Shown here: piece after piece, positions 1 to 5,172 of the stretch | How the letters are laid out: each line of letters starts with the position of its first letter | Numbering within the stretch: position 1 is the stretch's first letter | DNA from: an uncultured Gaiellaceae bacterium | Lineage (GTDB): Bacteria; Actinomycetota; Thermoleophilia; Gaiellales; Gaiellaceae | DNA length: 5,172 nucleotides | Direction: 5' to 3' | NCBI GenBank assembly: GCA_955652075.1 | Contig: CATPAS010000370.1 | Coordinates: forward strand, 1-5,172 | The notes under the pieces: model-generated | Database searches by the model: none | Told to the model about the DNA's origin: nothing | Seen by the model: the letters and a program-made list of their open reading frames with translations, nothing else | Made by a program: the position numbers and the translations under genes

Positions 1-561
1 CGCCGAGATGTGGCCGAAGATCGGCGCAACGTCGCGATCGGAGTAGAGCATCACGGACACCACGACGAAGGTCAGTGCGAATCCCGCCGCGGCCACGTGC
101 GACCGTGGCCGGATCGCGCGGGCAAACGGGAAGATCGCGCACACGACCAGCGTCCAGCCCATCAGGTGATGGAGGAAGGATGAGCGCTGGAACAACCAGG
201 CGTTCTGCTCGTGGACCAGGAGGGCTGTGCCCGAGACGAGGAACCCCGCCGTCATTGCAAGTCGCCACCATTGGCTGTGCAGCTTGCCGCGCACGAGCCC
301 GAGCTCTACGGCGCCTGCAATCATCAGCATTTCCGCCCATGCCCCATGCGCGAGCATGTGGATCGTCGAGTTGGTGTAGAAGGTCATCACCGGCCACATG
401 AGGATGCCGAGCGCAAAAGCGAGCCCGGGCCACAGGTACGCGCGCCACGGCCGCCGCCGCCACACAGCTGTTTCCACGATCGCCTCGCCGAGCAGGCAGA
501 GGCCGAGCAGCAGGAATCCCGTCGCGAACAGCCAGTGAACATGCTCACTGGGTGGCTGCAT
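1..561 (-). CDS. Histidine-rich polytopic membrane protein, C-terminus cut by window edge
   Basis: Not recognised as a named family. An open frame of 187 codons runs from an ATG at 561 to the window edge without a stop, so the C-terminus is missing. The start is supported by GGAGGA five bases upstream. The reading begins MQPPSEHVHWLF. Hydrophobic segments lie at about residues 9-30, 41-61, 65-90, 99-117, 130-150 and 156-173, giving about six predicted transmembrane helices. Histidines sit in or next to several of them: H7 and H9, H68 and H72 (TIHMLAHGAW), H117 (LVHEQN), H131 and H132 (LHHLMGW), and H184 near the edge. Such placing could mean heme or metal binding, but that is only inference. 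The start codon overlaps the end of the preceding 93-residue gene by 17 bp, so the two are probably translated together. Confidence is high that it is a gene and low on any function. Confidence 0.8.
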   Translation of the reverse strand, partial: MQPPSEHVHWLFATGFLLLGLCLLGEAIVETAVWRRRPWRAYLWPGLAFALGILMWPVMTFYTNSTIHMLAHGAWAEMLMIAGAVELGLVRGKLHSQWWRLAMTAGFLVSGTALLVHEQNAWLFQRSSFLHHLMGWTLVVCAIFPFARAIRPRSHVAAAGFALTFVVVSVMLYSDRDVAPIFGHISA

Positions 562-826
562 GCTCTTCCTCCAGGTCCTCCAGCAGGCCGGGCACGACGA
601 CGAAGTGGAAGAAGAGCGCCGCGGCGATCACAAGAAGAGGCGGCTCGACGAAGAGCCACCAGAAGCCCTGGCCCTTCGGATGGAGCAAGGTGATCCGGTA
701 TGGCTGGACGAGCGCCCAGATGACGCCGCCGAGCGCGGTTGCCGGCCCGACGGCGGACACGATCCGCGCGCGTGTCGTCGCTCGTTGTAAGGGTGTTTCG
801 AGTTCGGTGACGAGCTCCGCGTTCAC
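545..826 (-). CDS. Small two-helix membrane protein, unknown function
   Basis: A 93-residue protein that I do not recognise. It starts with GTG at 826, preceded by GGGAGGAGG at a 5-base spacing. An N-terminal soluble stretch of about 20 residues leads to two predicted transmembrane helices at about residues 22-42 (SAVGPATALGGVIWAL) and 55-78 (FWWLFVEPPLLVIAAALFFH), joined by a short loop with a conserved-looking HPKGQG. The tail is strongly acidic (LEDLEEEHA). Its stop codon lies inside the next gene, a 17-bp overlap, so the two proteins may work as partners. The hydrophobic pattern and strong ribosome binding site argue for a real gene. The plus-strand readings across it are low-complexity charged sequence. 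No catalytic motif is seen. Confidence 0.8.
   Translation of the reverse strand: MNAELVTELETPLQRATTRARIVSAVGPATALGGVIWALVQPYRITLLHPKGQGFWWLFVEPPLLVIAAALFFHFVVVPGLLEDLEEEHAATQ
567..572 (-). promoter_or_regulatory. Ribosome binding site deciding the start at 561
   Basis: The minus strand reads GGAGGA followed by AGAGC and then ATG at 561-559. This near-consensus Shine-Dalgarno sequence with a 5-base spacer lies inside the coding region of the preceding 93-residue gene. It favours this ATG over the ATG at 542, which is in another frame and opens an arginine- and serine-rich reading without membrane helices. Confidence 0.75.
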
Positions 827-831
827 GACGT

Positions 832-840
832 CCTCCTCCC
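832..840 (-). promoter_or_regulatory. Strong Shine-Dalgarno of the 93-residue membrane protein
   Basis: GGGAGGAGG on the minus strand, five bases before the GTG at 826-824. It fixes the GTG as the start and suggests high translation of this gene and of the overlapping gene behind it. Confidence 0.75.
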
Positions 841-864
841 GTGGTCGAGGTCAGTGCACACGAA

Positions 865-892
865 CCTGGCGGACGCCGAAAAGCGCCCCAGG
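865..892 (-). other. Imperfect hairpin in the 67-bp gap between two membrane protein genes
   Basis: On the minus strand CCTGG-GG-CG pairs with CGCCAGG across a 12-base loop, leaving two unpaired G. It lies just behind the stop codon of the four-helix protein gene. A T-run of four falls inside the loop and there is none after the stem, so it is not a clear intrinsic terminator. It may be a weak RNA structure or chance in GC-rich DNA. Confidence 0.25.
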
Positions 893-893
893 T

Positions 894-1559
894 CTAGGCG
901 GGCGCCGGAGGAGGCCTGACTTCGAACGCGAGCCCGAACAGGCTGCGCGGAGTGACGAGCTCGCCGACCGTCGGGCGAGGAGCAGGAAGGGTCGCGCCCA
1001 GGAGACGGGACGCACGGCCTGCCGTGTCGCGGGCATAGCTCTCGTAGTCCGAGAGCCAGTTTTCGACCGCGCGGTAGACGAGGGCAACGACGACGGAGAG
1101 AACCGCGAAGACCGGCAGCGCCGCGGTGTGCAGCCAGGGAGCGAGCAGTCGCCAGCGGCCGGCAGAGATTCCCTCCGCGTCGACCTGCAACAGATAGATG
1201 AGCGAGGTGACGAAGAAGGACCCGAGCCAGAGCCGCGGCGAGAGCTCAATTCGAACGCGCAGCGCGCACCTCGCGGCCGGCAACCCGCGCGCAGCGAGCA
1301 ATCGGCGCGCGGCGCACGCAACCGTGCGGGCTTTGACGAAACGCCACGCGACACGCGCCAGCATCAAGGCGACGGCGACCTTCACGACGGCGAGCAGGAT
1401 CGGGTAGTACTGGGCGCCGGAGTACGGCGTCTCGACATGGCGGCCGAAGTCGAGCCGTTGCGCCAGGCTACGACCGGTGAGCTCAGCTATGAGCGCAAGC
1501 AGAAGAAGCGCGAGCCGCGCGAGACCACGTTGGTGACGCCGTGCACGCTCCATCCTCAC
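894..1559 (-). CDS. Four-helix membrane protein, unknown function
   Basis: A 221-residue protein if it starts at the GTG at 1559, or 219 residues from the ATG at 1553; both read into the same N-terminus and neither has a well-spaced Shine-Dalgarno sequence. I do not recognise the family. A basic N-terminus (MERARRHQRGLAR) precedes a first hydrophobic segment at about residues 13-30. Further helices lie at about 52-75 (YPILLAVVKVAVALML), 108-127 (LWLGSFFVTSLIYLLQ) and 143-165 (LPVFAVLSVVVALVYRAV). The remaining 55 or so residues are soluble and end in a proline-rich tail (RPPPAPA). The basic N-terminus suggests a cytoplasmic start, but no cleavage site is obvious. It follows the YjbQ-like gene after 54 bp and precedes the two small membrane protein genes after 67 bp. 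Start position is uncertain; existence is fairly sure from the alternating hydrophobic pattern. Confidence 0.72.
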   Translation of the reverse strand: MRMERARRHQRGLARLALLLLALIAELTGRSLAQRLDFGRHVETPYSGAQYYPILLAVVKVAVALMLARVAWRFVKARTVACAARRLLAARGLPAARCALRVRIELSPRLWLGSFFVTSLIYLLQVDAEGISAGRWRLLAPWLHTAALPVFAVLSVVVALVYRAVENWLSDYESYARDTAGRASRLLGATLPAPRPTVGELVTPRSLFGLAFEVRPPPAPA

Positions 1560-1567
1560 CGATAGTC

Positions 1568-1583
1568 TGCGCCACCCGGCGCA
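1568..1583. repeat. Perfect 6-bp inverted repeat between the hopanoid genes and the membrane protein genes
   Basis: TGCGCC and GGCGCA flank a 4-base spacer (GGGT on the minus strand). It is the only clear dyad in the 54-bp gap between the YjbQ-like stop at 1614 and the next start. No T-run follows the stem on the minus strand, so a classical intrinsic terminator is unlikely. It could be a weak attenuating hairpin, a protein-binding dyad or chance. Confidence 0.35.
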
Positions 1584-1613
1584 TTCACCGCAACTGGGCT
1601 AGGAACTCCCCGG

Positions 1614-1997
1614 TTACGCGACTATGGTCAGCATCCACTCGTTGCTGCAGCGATCCTCGAAGGCGACGAGGAAGATCCGCTGATACTGGCCGAGGCAGAG
1701 GGAACCTTCGCTGAAGGGGATCTGCTCCGTCCGAGGGCCGAGCAGGATCGAGACCAGTCGCGCCCGCTCGTCCGCCTCGAGGGGAATGAGTCGCTCCAGC
1801 AGGGACTCGAGATCCGAGAAGAAGCCGGTCTCCCGTTCCTGCACGCGGATCAGTGACGGGTCGCCGTTCGGCGAGACGAACGCGATGCCGCTGCCTCCGG
1901 TCTGCGCGACCTCACGCCGAACGTCGTTCGTGATGTCGAGCACAGTCAGGTTCGGCAGGGCAGCCGCGATCGAGACGGGGATCTCGACGGAAGTCAC
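1614..1997 (-). CDS. Divergent YjbQ/UPF0047-family protein
   Basis: A 127-residue protein, close to the usual length of the YjbQ/UPF0047 family, some members of which have been reported to have a secondary thiamine-phosphate synthase activity. The family frame is visible: DITNDVRREV at residues 21-30, the QERETGFFSDLESLLERLIP stretch at 53-72, ILLGP at 84-88 and GQYQRIFLVAF at 103-113. The last corresponds to the family's usual GTWQxIFLxEF. Two normally diagnostic parts are altered. The segment with Asn and several His before the LLGP motif is replaced by a short LEADERARLVS, and the Ser/Thr-rich stretch after the second strand reads SPNGDPSLI. Activity is therefore doubtful, and a binding or structural role is equally possible. 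It starts at GTG 1997 and overlaps the ispH stop by 4 bp (GTGA), so it is almost certainly co-translated with ispH. It is the last gene of the compact hopanoid block. Confidence 0.82.
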   Translation of the reverse strand: MTSVEIPVSIAAALPNLTVLDITNDVRREVAQTGGSGIAFVSPNGDPSLIRVQERETGFFSDLESLLERLIPLEADERARLVSILLGPRTEQIPFSEGSLCLGQYQRIFLVAFEDRCSNEWMLTIVA

Positions 1998-2923
1998 GCG
2001 GACGCAACCTCTCGCGGCAGACGGAAATGCACGTCCTCACGCGCCACGGTGATCTCGACGACCTCCCCGTAGCCCAGCGCAGCGAGTCGCTCGATGGTCG
2101 CATCGACGAGCTCGCCGGGAGTGGACGCACCGGCCGTCAGCCCGATCACCTCGTGTCCGGAGACCGCGTCGTCGTCGAGCTCGCTCTCTCCGTCGATCAG
2201 CTCCGCCTCGGCCCCGGCAATACGCGCGACCTCGACGAGCCGCTGAGCGTTCGAGCTCGTCTGCGAGCCGATCACGAGAATGAGCGTCGCCTCCTCGGCG
2301 AGCCGCTTGACGGCGTCTTGGCGGTTCTGCGTGGCGTAGCAGATGTCATCCGCGCCCGGACGGGTGAGCGTGCCGAAGCGTTGCTCGAGCGCATCCACCG
2401 TCGCGCGCACGTCGTCGAGCGACAGCGTCGTCTGGCTGATCACGGCGACGGGCCTGCCGTCCGACTCGAGCCGTGCAGCGGCCTCGGGCGACTCGACGAC
2501 CACCGTCGAATCCGGCCGCTCGCCACGCGTGCCGATCACCTCGACGTGATCGGCGTGACCGACGAGCGCGACGAGGTGTCCCGTGTCGGCGTAGCGGCGC
2601 GCCTCCGCATGGACCTTGGAGACAAGCGGGCAGACGGCGTCTACGACACGCAGACCGCGCTTCTCGCAGTTCTCGCGCACCGCGGGCGCGACGCCGTGCG
2701 CGGACAGCACGCAGATCTCACCCGCCGGAATCTCGTCCTCGTCGTCGACGAACACCGCACCAAGACGCTCGAGACGGCGGACGACATGGTCGTTGTGCAC
2801 GATCTGGTGCCTGACGTAGATCGGTGGGCCGTGCTCGGAGAGCAACCGTTCGACGATCTCGATCGCACGGTCGACACCCGCGCAAAATGAACGCGGTGCA
2901 GCGAGCAGCACGCGCCGGCTCAT
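1994..2923 (-). CDS. ispH: 4-hydroxy-3-methylbut-2-enyl diphosphate reductase (IspH)
   Basis: The 309-residue protein is full length for IspH (LytB), the cytosolic iron-sulfur enzyme that reduces HMBPP to IPP and DMAPP in the last step of the MEP pathway. The three cysteine ligands of the cluster are present at C14 (RSFCAGV), C98 (VDAVCPL) and C195 (DICYATQNRQ). Substrate-binding residues known from the E. coli enzyme are also visible: H43 (IVHND), H76 (SAHG), H126 and E128 (GHADHVEV), the QTTLS stretch near 164, S223 and N225 (QTSSN) and S267 (GAST). The ATG at 2923 overlaps the hpnG stop as ATGA, with GAGG seven bases upstream. Its stop overlaps the GTG of the YjbQ-like gene. Placement inside the hopanoid operon suggests precursor supply is co-expressed with hopanoid synthesis. 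Whether the genome has a second ispH cannot be seen here. Confidence 0.97.
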   Translation of the reverse strand: MSRRVLLAAPRSFCAGVDRAIEIVERLLSEHGPPIYVRHQIVHNDHVVRRLERLGAVFVDDEDEIPAGEICVLSAHGVAPAVRENCEKRGLRVVDAVCPLVSKVHAEARRYADTGHLVALVGHADHVEVIGTRGERPDSTVVVESPEAAARLESDGRPVAVISQTTLSLDDVRATVDALEQRFGTLTRPGADDICYATQNRQDAVKRLAEEATLILVIGSQTSSNAQRLVEVARIAGAEAELIDGESELDDDAVSGHEVIGLTAGASTPGELVDATIERLAALGYGEVVEITVAREDVHFRLPREVASA

Positions 2924-3489
2924 GCGATCGCCTCGAGTCCCTTGAGCGCACGCCGGGCACCGACCGCTGCGCGCAGAGTCACGAGCGGCTCCCGCGCGAA
3001 GCCGCGCAAGAACCCCAGATAGTCGACCTCGCCGTCCGCGGTCGCTCCTTCGGCGACCCCGCCGAGCCTACGACTCGGCGTGTCGCTGATCGCGCGCAGG
3101 CAGCCGACGAGGCGTCCGCTCCGCGCGAGTGCGCCCGATTCCATGTCAACTGCGTCCGCCCCCGTCCGCGCGTGCAGCCGCGCACGCTCGGCCGGATCGT
3201 CGACGATGCGGCTCGCGCCGAGGATCGTCCCCGTGCGTGCGGGCGAAGCTCCGAGCGGCTTGCCCTCCCAGAGAACCGCGCCCGACTCGTCGACGACACG
3301 CGTTGCGTCGATGACGGTGCCGACCGGCAGCTCGCCCGAGAGCGCGCCCGCGATCCCGAAAGAGACCAGCCGTCCCTCGGGCACACCCTTCGACGCCCCG
3401 AGGCCTACCACCGCCGTCTGCCCCAACCGTCGCGCGATGCGCTCCTCGACGGTCATGGCGCACGCGAACGTCAGCCCGTCAGCGTCCAA
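2920..3489 (-). CDS. hpnG: Hopanoid-associated nucleoside phosphorylase (HpnG)
   Basis: A 189-residue protein of the nucleoside phosphorylase (PNP/MTAN) fold. HpnG is known to release adenine from adenosylhopane on the way to ribosylhopane. Visible family features are the N-terminal strand with an acidic residue (LTFACAMTVEERIA), VVGLGAS at about 27-33, the LVSFGIAGAL motif at 41-50, VDMES at 114-118 and RAISDT at 132-137, the region where purine phosphorylases bind the nucleoside. The chosen start is TTG at 3489 because GAGGAG lies six bases upstream and the first strand begins before the internal ATG at 3456. The gene overlaps hpnH by 19 bp and ispH by 4 bp. It is somewhat shorter than many HpnG proteins. 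The context between hpnH and ispH strongly supports the call over a general purine phosphorylase or MTA/SAH nucleosidase. Confidence 0.9.
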   Translation of the reverse strand: MDADGLTFACAMTVEERIARRLGQTAVVGLGASKGVPEGRLVSFGIAGALSGELPVGTVIDATRVVDESGAVLWEGKPLGASPARTGTILGASRIVDDPAERARLHARTGADAVDMESGALARSGRLVGCLRAISDTPSRRLGGVAEGATADGEVDYLGFLRGFAREPLVTLRAAVGARRALKGLEAIA

Positions 3490-4475
3490 GCCATGCTCCT
3501 CGCGCTCTCCCTGACGGACCCGGCGGCCTCGTACGCGGCCGAGGGCTCGAAACCGGAATGGATCGCACAGTGCTCACACCGAGGATCGTTACCCGGACCG
3601 TAGTCCTCCCACTCCATCCCTTCGAGGAGCGCGTCGTAGGTCGGGAAGATCCCGTCGGTGAGCAGGTAGCACGGCCCTTTCCAGCCGTACGGATTACGAG
3701 TGATCGAGCCCCACGGCGCGCACTTGAGCTTCCGCTCGCCGGTGAGGAACTCCTGGTAGATGGGTGTCGCGAGCCAGCGGTAGCCGCGCTCGCGGGCGAC
3801 GGTGCGGATGACCCGGAACTTCTCCTCGTGCTCGGCGCGGGTCATCGTCAGCGCCGGATCGATCTGGGAGTACTGGTAGCCCGGAGCGATGAGCATGCCG
3901 TCGATGCCGACGTCGTCGGTGAGGTAGCCCATCATCTCGATCACGTCCTCGATCGACGTCTCCTTGAAGATGGTCGTGTTCGTGGCGACGCGGAAGCCGG
4001 CCTCGCGCGCCTTCCTGATCGCGCCGACGGCGACGTCCCACAGGCCCGGGTAGTCGCAGATGTAGTCGTGGATCTCACGCATCCCGTCGAGATGGACGAC
4101 GAACGTCAGTTTGTAGCTCGGCTCGAAGACGTCCAGGTACTGCTCGAGCCGCAGCGCGTTCGTACACAGATCGATGTTCTTCCCGAGATCGAGCATGCCG
4201 GCAACCACGTCCTCGATCCCCTTGTAGACGAGCGGCTCGCCTCCACAGATGGACACCACGGGCGCAGGGCATTGCACGCCGGCGTCGATGCACTCCTCGA
4301 CGCTGATCCGTGCCTTGTTCGACTCGTACTCGCGGATCTTCCCGCAGCCGATGCACGCGATGTTGCACGCGAGGGTCGGCTCGAGCATGAGGACGAGCGG
4401 ATAGCGCGCGCCCTTGCGCTGCTGGCTGGCCACGTAGCGGCCGATCTGGACGGTTGAGCGGAGCGGGAACTTCAT
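3471..4475 (-). CDS. hpnH: Adenosylhopane synthase, B12-independent radical SAM protein (HpnH)
   Basis: The 334-residue protein matches HpnH, the radical SAM enzyme that attaches the 5'-deoxyadenosyl group to the C30 hopene diploptene, giving adenosylhopane, the first step to side-chain-extended C35 hopanoids. The radical SAM cluster motif is CNIACIGC, a C-x3-C-x2-C at C37, C41 and C44, followed by GGEP at 78-81 (VSICGGEPLVYKGI). The leading YPLVLMLEPTLACN and the later LCTNALRLE and VHLDG blocks are typical of HpnH. The C-terminal region (GWKGPCYLLTDG, then RCEHC at 299-303) corresponds to the DUF3463-type tail. A longer open frame reaches back to 4694, but the true start is the ATG at 4475. 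It overlaps the shc stop as ATGA, has AAAGGG seven bases upstream, and the extra N-terminus would be a shadow of shc. One oddity is Ser307 where I expect a third C-terminal Cys. Confidence 0.95.
   Translation of the reverse strand: MKFPLRSTVQIGRYVASQQRKGARYPLVLMLEPTLACNIACIGCGKIREYESNKARISVEECIDAGVQCPAPVVSICGGEPLVYKGIEDVVAGMLDLGKNIDLCTNALRLEQYLDVFEPSYKLTFVVHLDGMREIHDYICDYPGLWDVAVGAIRKAREAGFRVATNTTIFKETSIEDVIEMMGYLTDDVGIDGMLIAPGYQYSQIDPALTMTRAEHEEKFRVIRTVARERGYRWLATPIYQEFLTGERKLKCAPWGSITRNPYGWKGPCYLLTDGIFPTYDALLEGMEWEDYGPGNDPRCEHCAIHSGFEPSAAYEAAGSVRESARSMAWTLTG
3496..3501 (-). promoter_or_regulatory. Ribosome binding site deciding the TTG start of hpnG
   Basis: GAGGAG on the minus strand, six bases before TTG at 3489-3487 and inside the last codons of hpnH. 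The other candidate, ATG at 3456, would remove part of the first beta strand of the nucleoside phosphorylase fold. Confidence 0.7.
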
Positions 4476-5172
4476 CCGTTGACCCTTTCTCTCAGGCGCC
4501 CGAGCGCGAGGAGCGGAAACGTAAGCCGGTAGAGGTGATAGCCGATCATGAAATCGAGTGGAAAACCAGTGCCCGTGTACTGCTGCTCGTCCCAACCCCC
4601 GTCCGAGCCCTGAGTCTGGCAAAGATACTCGGCTGCGCGTCGCGTAGACAAGCCCTTCTCGGCCCCGCCGGCCACGTAGGCCAGGAGTGCCCACGCCGTC
4701 TGCGAGGGGGTCGCTGCGCCGCGGCCGCGACGCCTGGGATCGCTGTAGGAAACGATGTCATCCCCAAAGGCACCGCTGGGTTGCTGAACGGAGTCGAGCC
4801 ACGCGAGCGAGCGCCGGATGGCCGGATGCCCGGGAGGGACGCCGCAGGCCTCGAGTGCGGGCACCGCGGCACCTGTGCCGTACAGGTGGTTCACGCCCCA
4901 GCGGCCGAACCAGGAGCCGTCCGGCTCCTGCTCCGCCAGTAGCCAGTCGAGACCTGCTGCGAGTGACGAGTCGTAGCCCGACTCGTGGCCGAGCGCCTCG
5001 AGTGCATGGGCTGTCACGTCGGCACTCGGCTCGTCCGTGACCTTGCCGAAGTCGCAGATCGGGAGCTTGTAGAGCCACAACGCCTCGTTGTCGGCGTCGA
5101 AGGCCCCCCAGCCGCCGTTCCGCGACTGCATTCCGACCATCCAGTCGAGCCCGCGCCGAACGGCGTCGTCGC
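4472..5172 (-). CDS. shc: Squalene-hopene cyclase, C-terminal part; 5' end beyond window
   Basis: The last 232 residues of squalene-hopene cyclase, the membrane-associated class II terpene cyclase that folds squalene into hopene or hopanol. The frame stays open to the right edge, reading DDAVRRGLDW before the first internal Met at 5140, so the gene continues outside and its catalytic DxDD motif is not in view. QW-type repeats are seen at QSRNGGW, QEPDGSW and QTQGSDGGW. Residues aligning with the Alicyclobacillus enzyme are kept: ICDFG (Cys435), ADVTAH (Asp447, His451), WFGRWGVNHLYGTG (Trp489, Tyr495), and GTGFPLDFMIGYHLY (Phe601, Phe605, Tyr609, Tyr612). One repeat is weakened, reading QQPSGAFGDD where GGWGE is usual. 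The stop overlaps the hpnH start by 4 bp. This is most probably a working hopene cyclase; oxidosqualene cyclase is unlikely given hpnH and hpnG next door. Confidence 0.95.
   Translation of the reverse strand, partial: DDAVRRGLDWMVGMQSRNGGWGAFDADNEALWLYKLPICDFGKVTDEPSADVTAHALEALGHESGYDSSLAAGLDWLLAEQEPDGSWFGRWGVNHLYGTGAAVPALEACGVPPGHPAIRRSLAWLDSVQQPSGAFGDDIVSYSDPRRRGRGAATPSQTAWALLAYVAGGAEKGLSTRRAAEYLCQTQGSDGGWDEQQYTGTGFPLDFMIGYHLYRLTFPLLALGRLRERVNG

Noticed and set aside
387..659. Minus-strand open frame overlapping the start of the His-rich membrane protein
   Set aside because: It is Arg/Ser/Cys-rich with no hydrophobic helices, while the other minus frame over the same bases gives a clear membrane protein with a strong ribosome binding site.
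552..1565. Long plus-strand open frame of 337 codons
   Set aside because: It lies opposite the two membrane protein genes, reads as Arg/Glu/Ala-rich low-complexity sequence with no domain, and is typical of antisense frames in GC-rich DNA.
1914..2130. Minus-strand open frame of 72 codons across the ispH/yjbQ-like junction
   Set aside because: It is a shifted frame over two better supported genes and is Arg/Ser-rich without motif.
2027..2890. Plus-strand open frame of 287 codons opposite ispH
   Set aside because: ispH carries all cluster and substrate residues; the opposite reading is charged, motif-free and a mirror of its codon pattern.
3558..4457. Plus-strand open frame of 299 codons opposite hpnH
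   Set aside because: Strong radical SAM motifs lie on the minus strand; the plus reading has no recognisable feature.
4476..4694. 73-residue N-terminal extension of hpnH
   Set aside because: It lies within the shc coding region, has no similarity to HpnH, and the ATG at 4475 has its own ribosome binding site and matches the family N-terminus.
1..5172. tRNA, rRNA, CRISPR array, insertion sequence or tandem repeat
   Set aside because: None was seen: there are no regularly spaced repeats, no transposase motifs, and nearly all bases are covered by coding genes.

Overview
All protein-coding genes supported here lie on the minus strand, so transcription runs from the right edge of the window to the left. 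The DNA is strongly GC-rich, uses GTG and TTG starts as well as ATG, and has very short or negative gene spacing. Together with the gene content this suggests a high-GC bacterium, plausibly an actinobacterium of a deep lineage such as Thermoleophilia. The lineage is an inference from style and resemblance and was not tested.

Right part (about 1614-5172): a tightly packed hopanoid operon. In order of transcription it holds the 3' end of squalene-hopene cyclase (shc, cut by the window edge), hpnH (radical SAM adenosylhopane synthase), hpnG (hopanoid-associated nucleoside phosphorylase), ispH (last enzyme of the MEP isoprenoid pathway) and a small divergent member of the YjbQ/UPF0047 family. Every junction overlaps: shc/hpnH by 4 bp, hpnH/hpnG by 19 bp with a TTG start, hpnG/ispH by 4 bp and ispH/yjbQ-like by 4 bp. 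The logic is coherent. IspH supplies IPP/DMAPP, Shc cyclises squalene to the C30 hopene, HpnH joins a 5'-deoxyadenosyl group to it, and HpnG removes adenine on the way to ribosylhopane and the extended C35 hopanoids.

Left part (1-1559): three genes for unrecognised membrane proteins in the same direction. They are a four-helix protein of about 220 residues, a two-helix protein of 93 residues, and the N-terminal 187 residues of a multi-helix, histidine-rich protein that runs off the left edge. The last two overlap by 17 bp and have strong Shine-Dalgarno sequences. Whether they belong to the hopanoid operon cannot be decided from the sequence; a 54-bp gap with a small hairpin separates the groups.

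The points most worth a second look are the YjbQ-like protein, which keeps the family frame but has lost the histidine-containing region that normally marks it, and the unexplained histidine-rich membrane protein group. No RNA gene, CRISPR array, insertion sequence or plus-strand gene was found.
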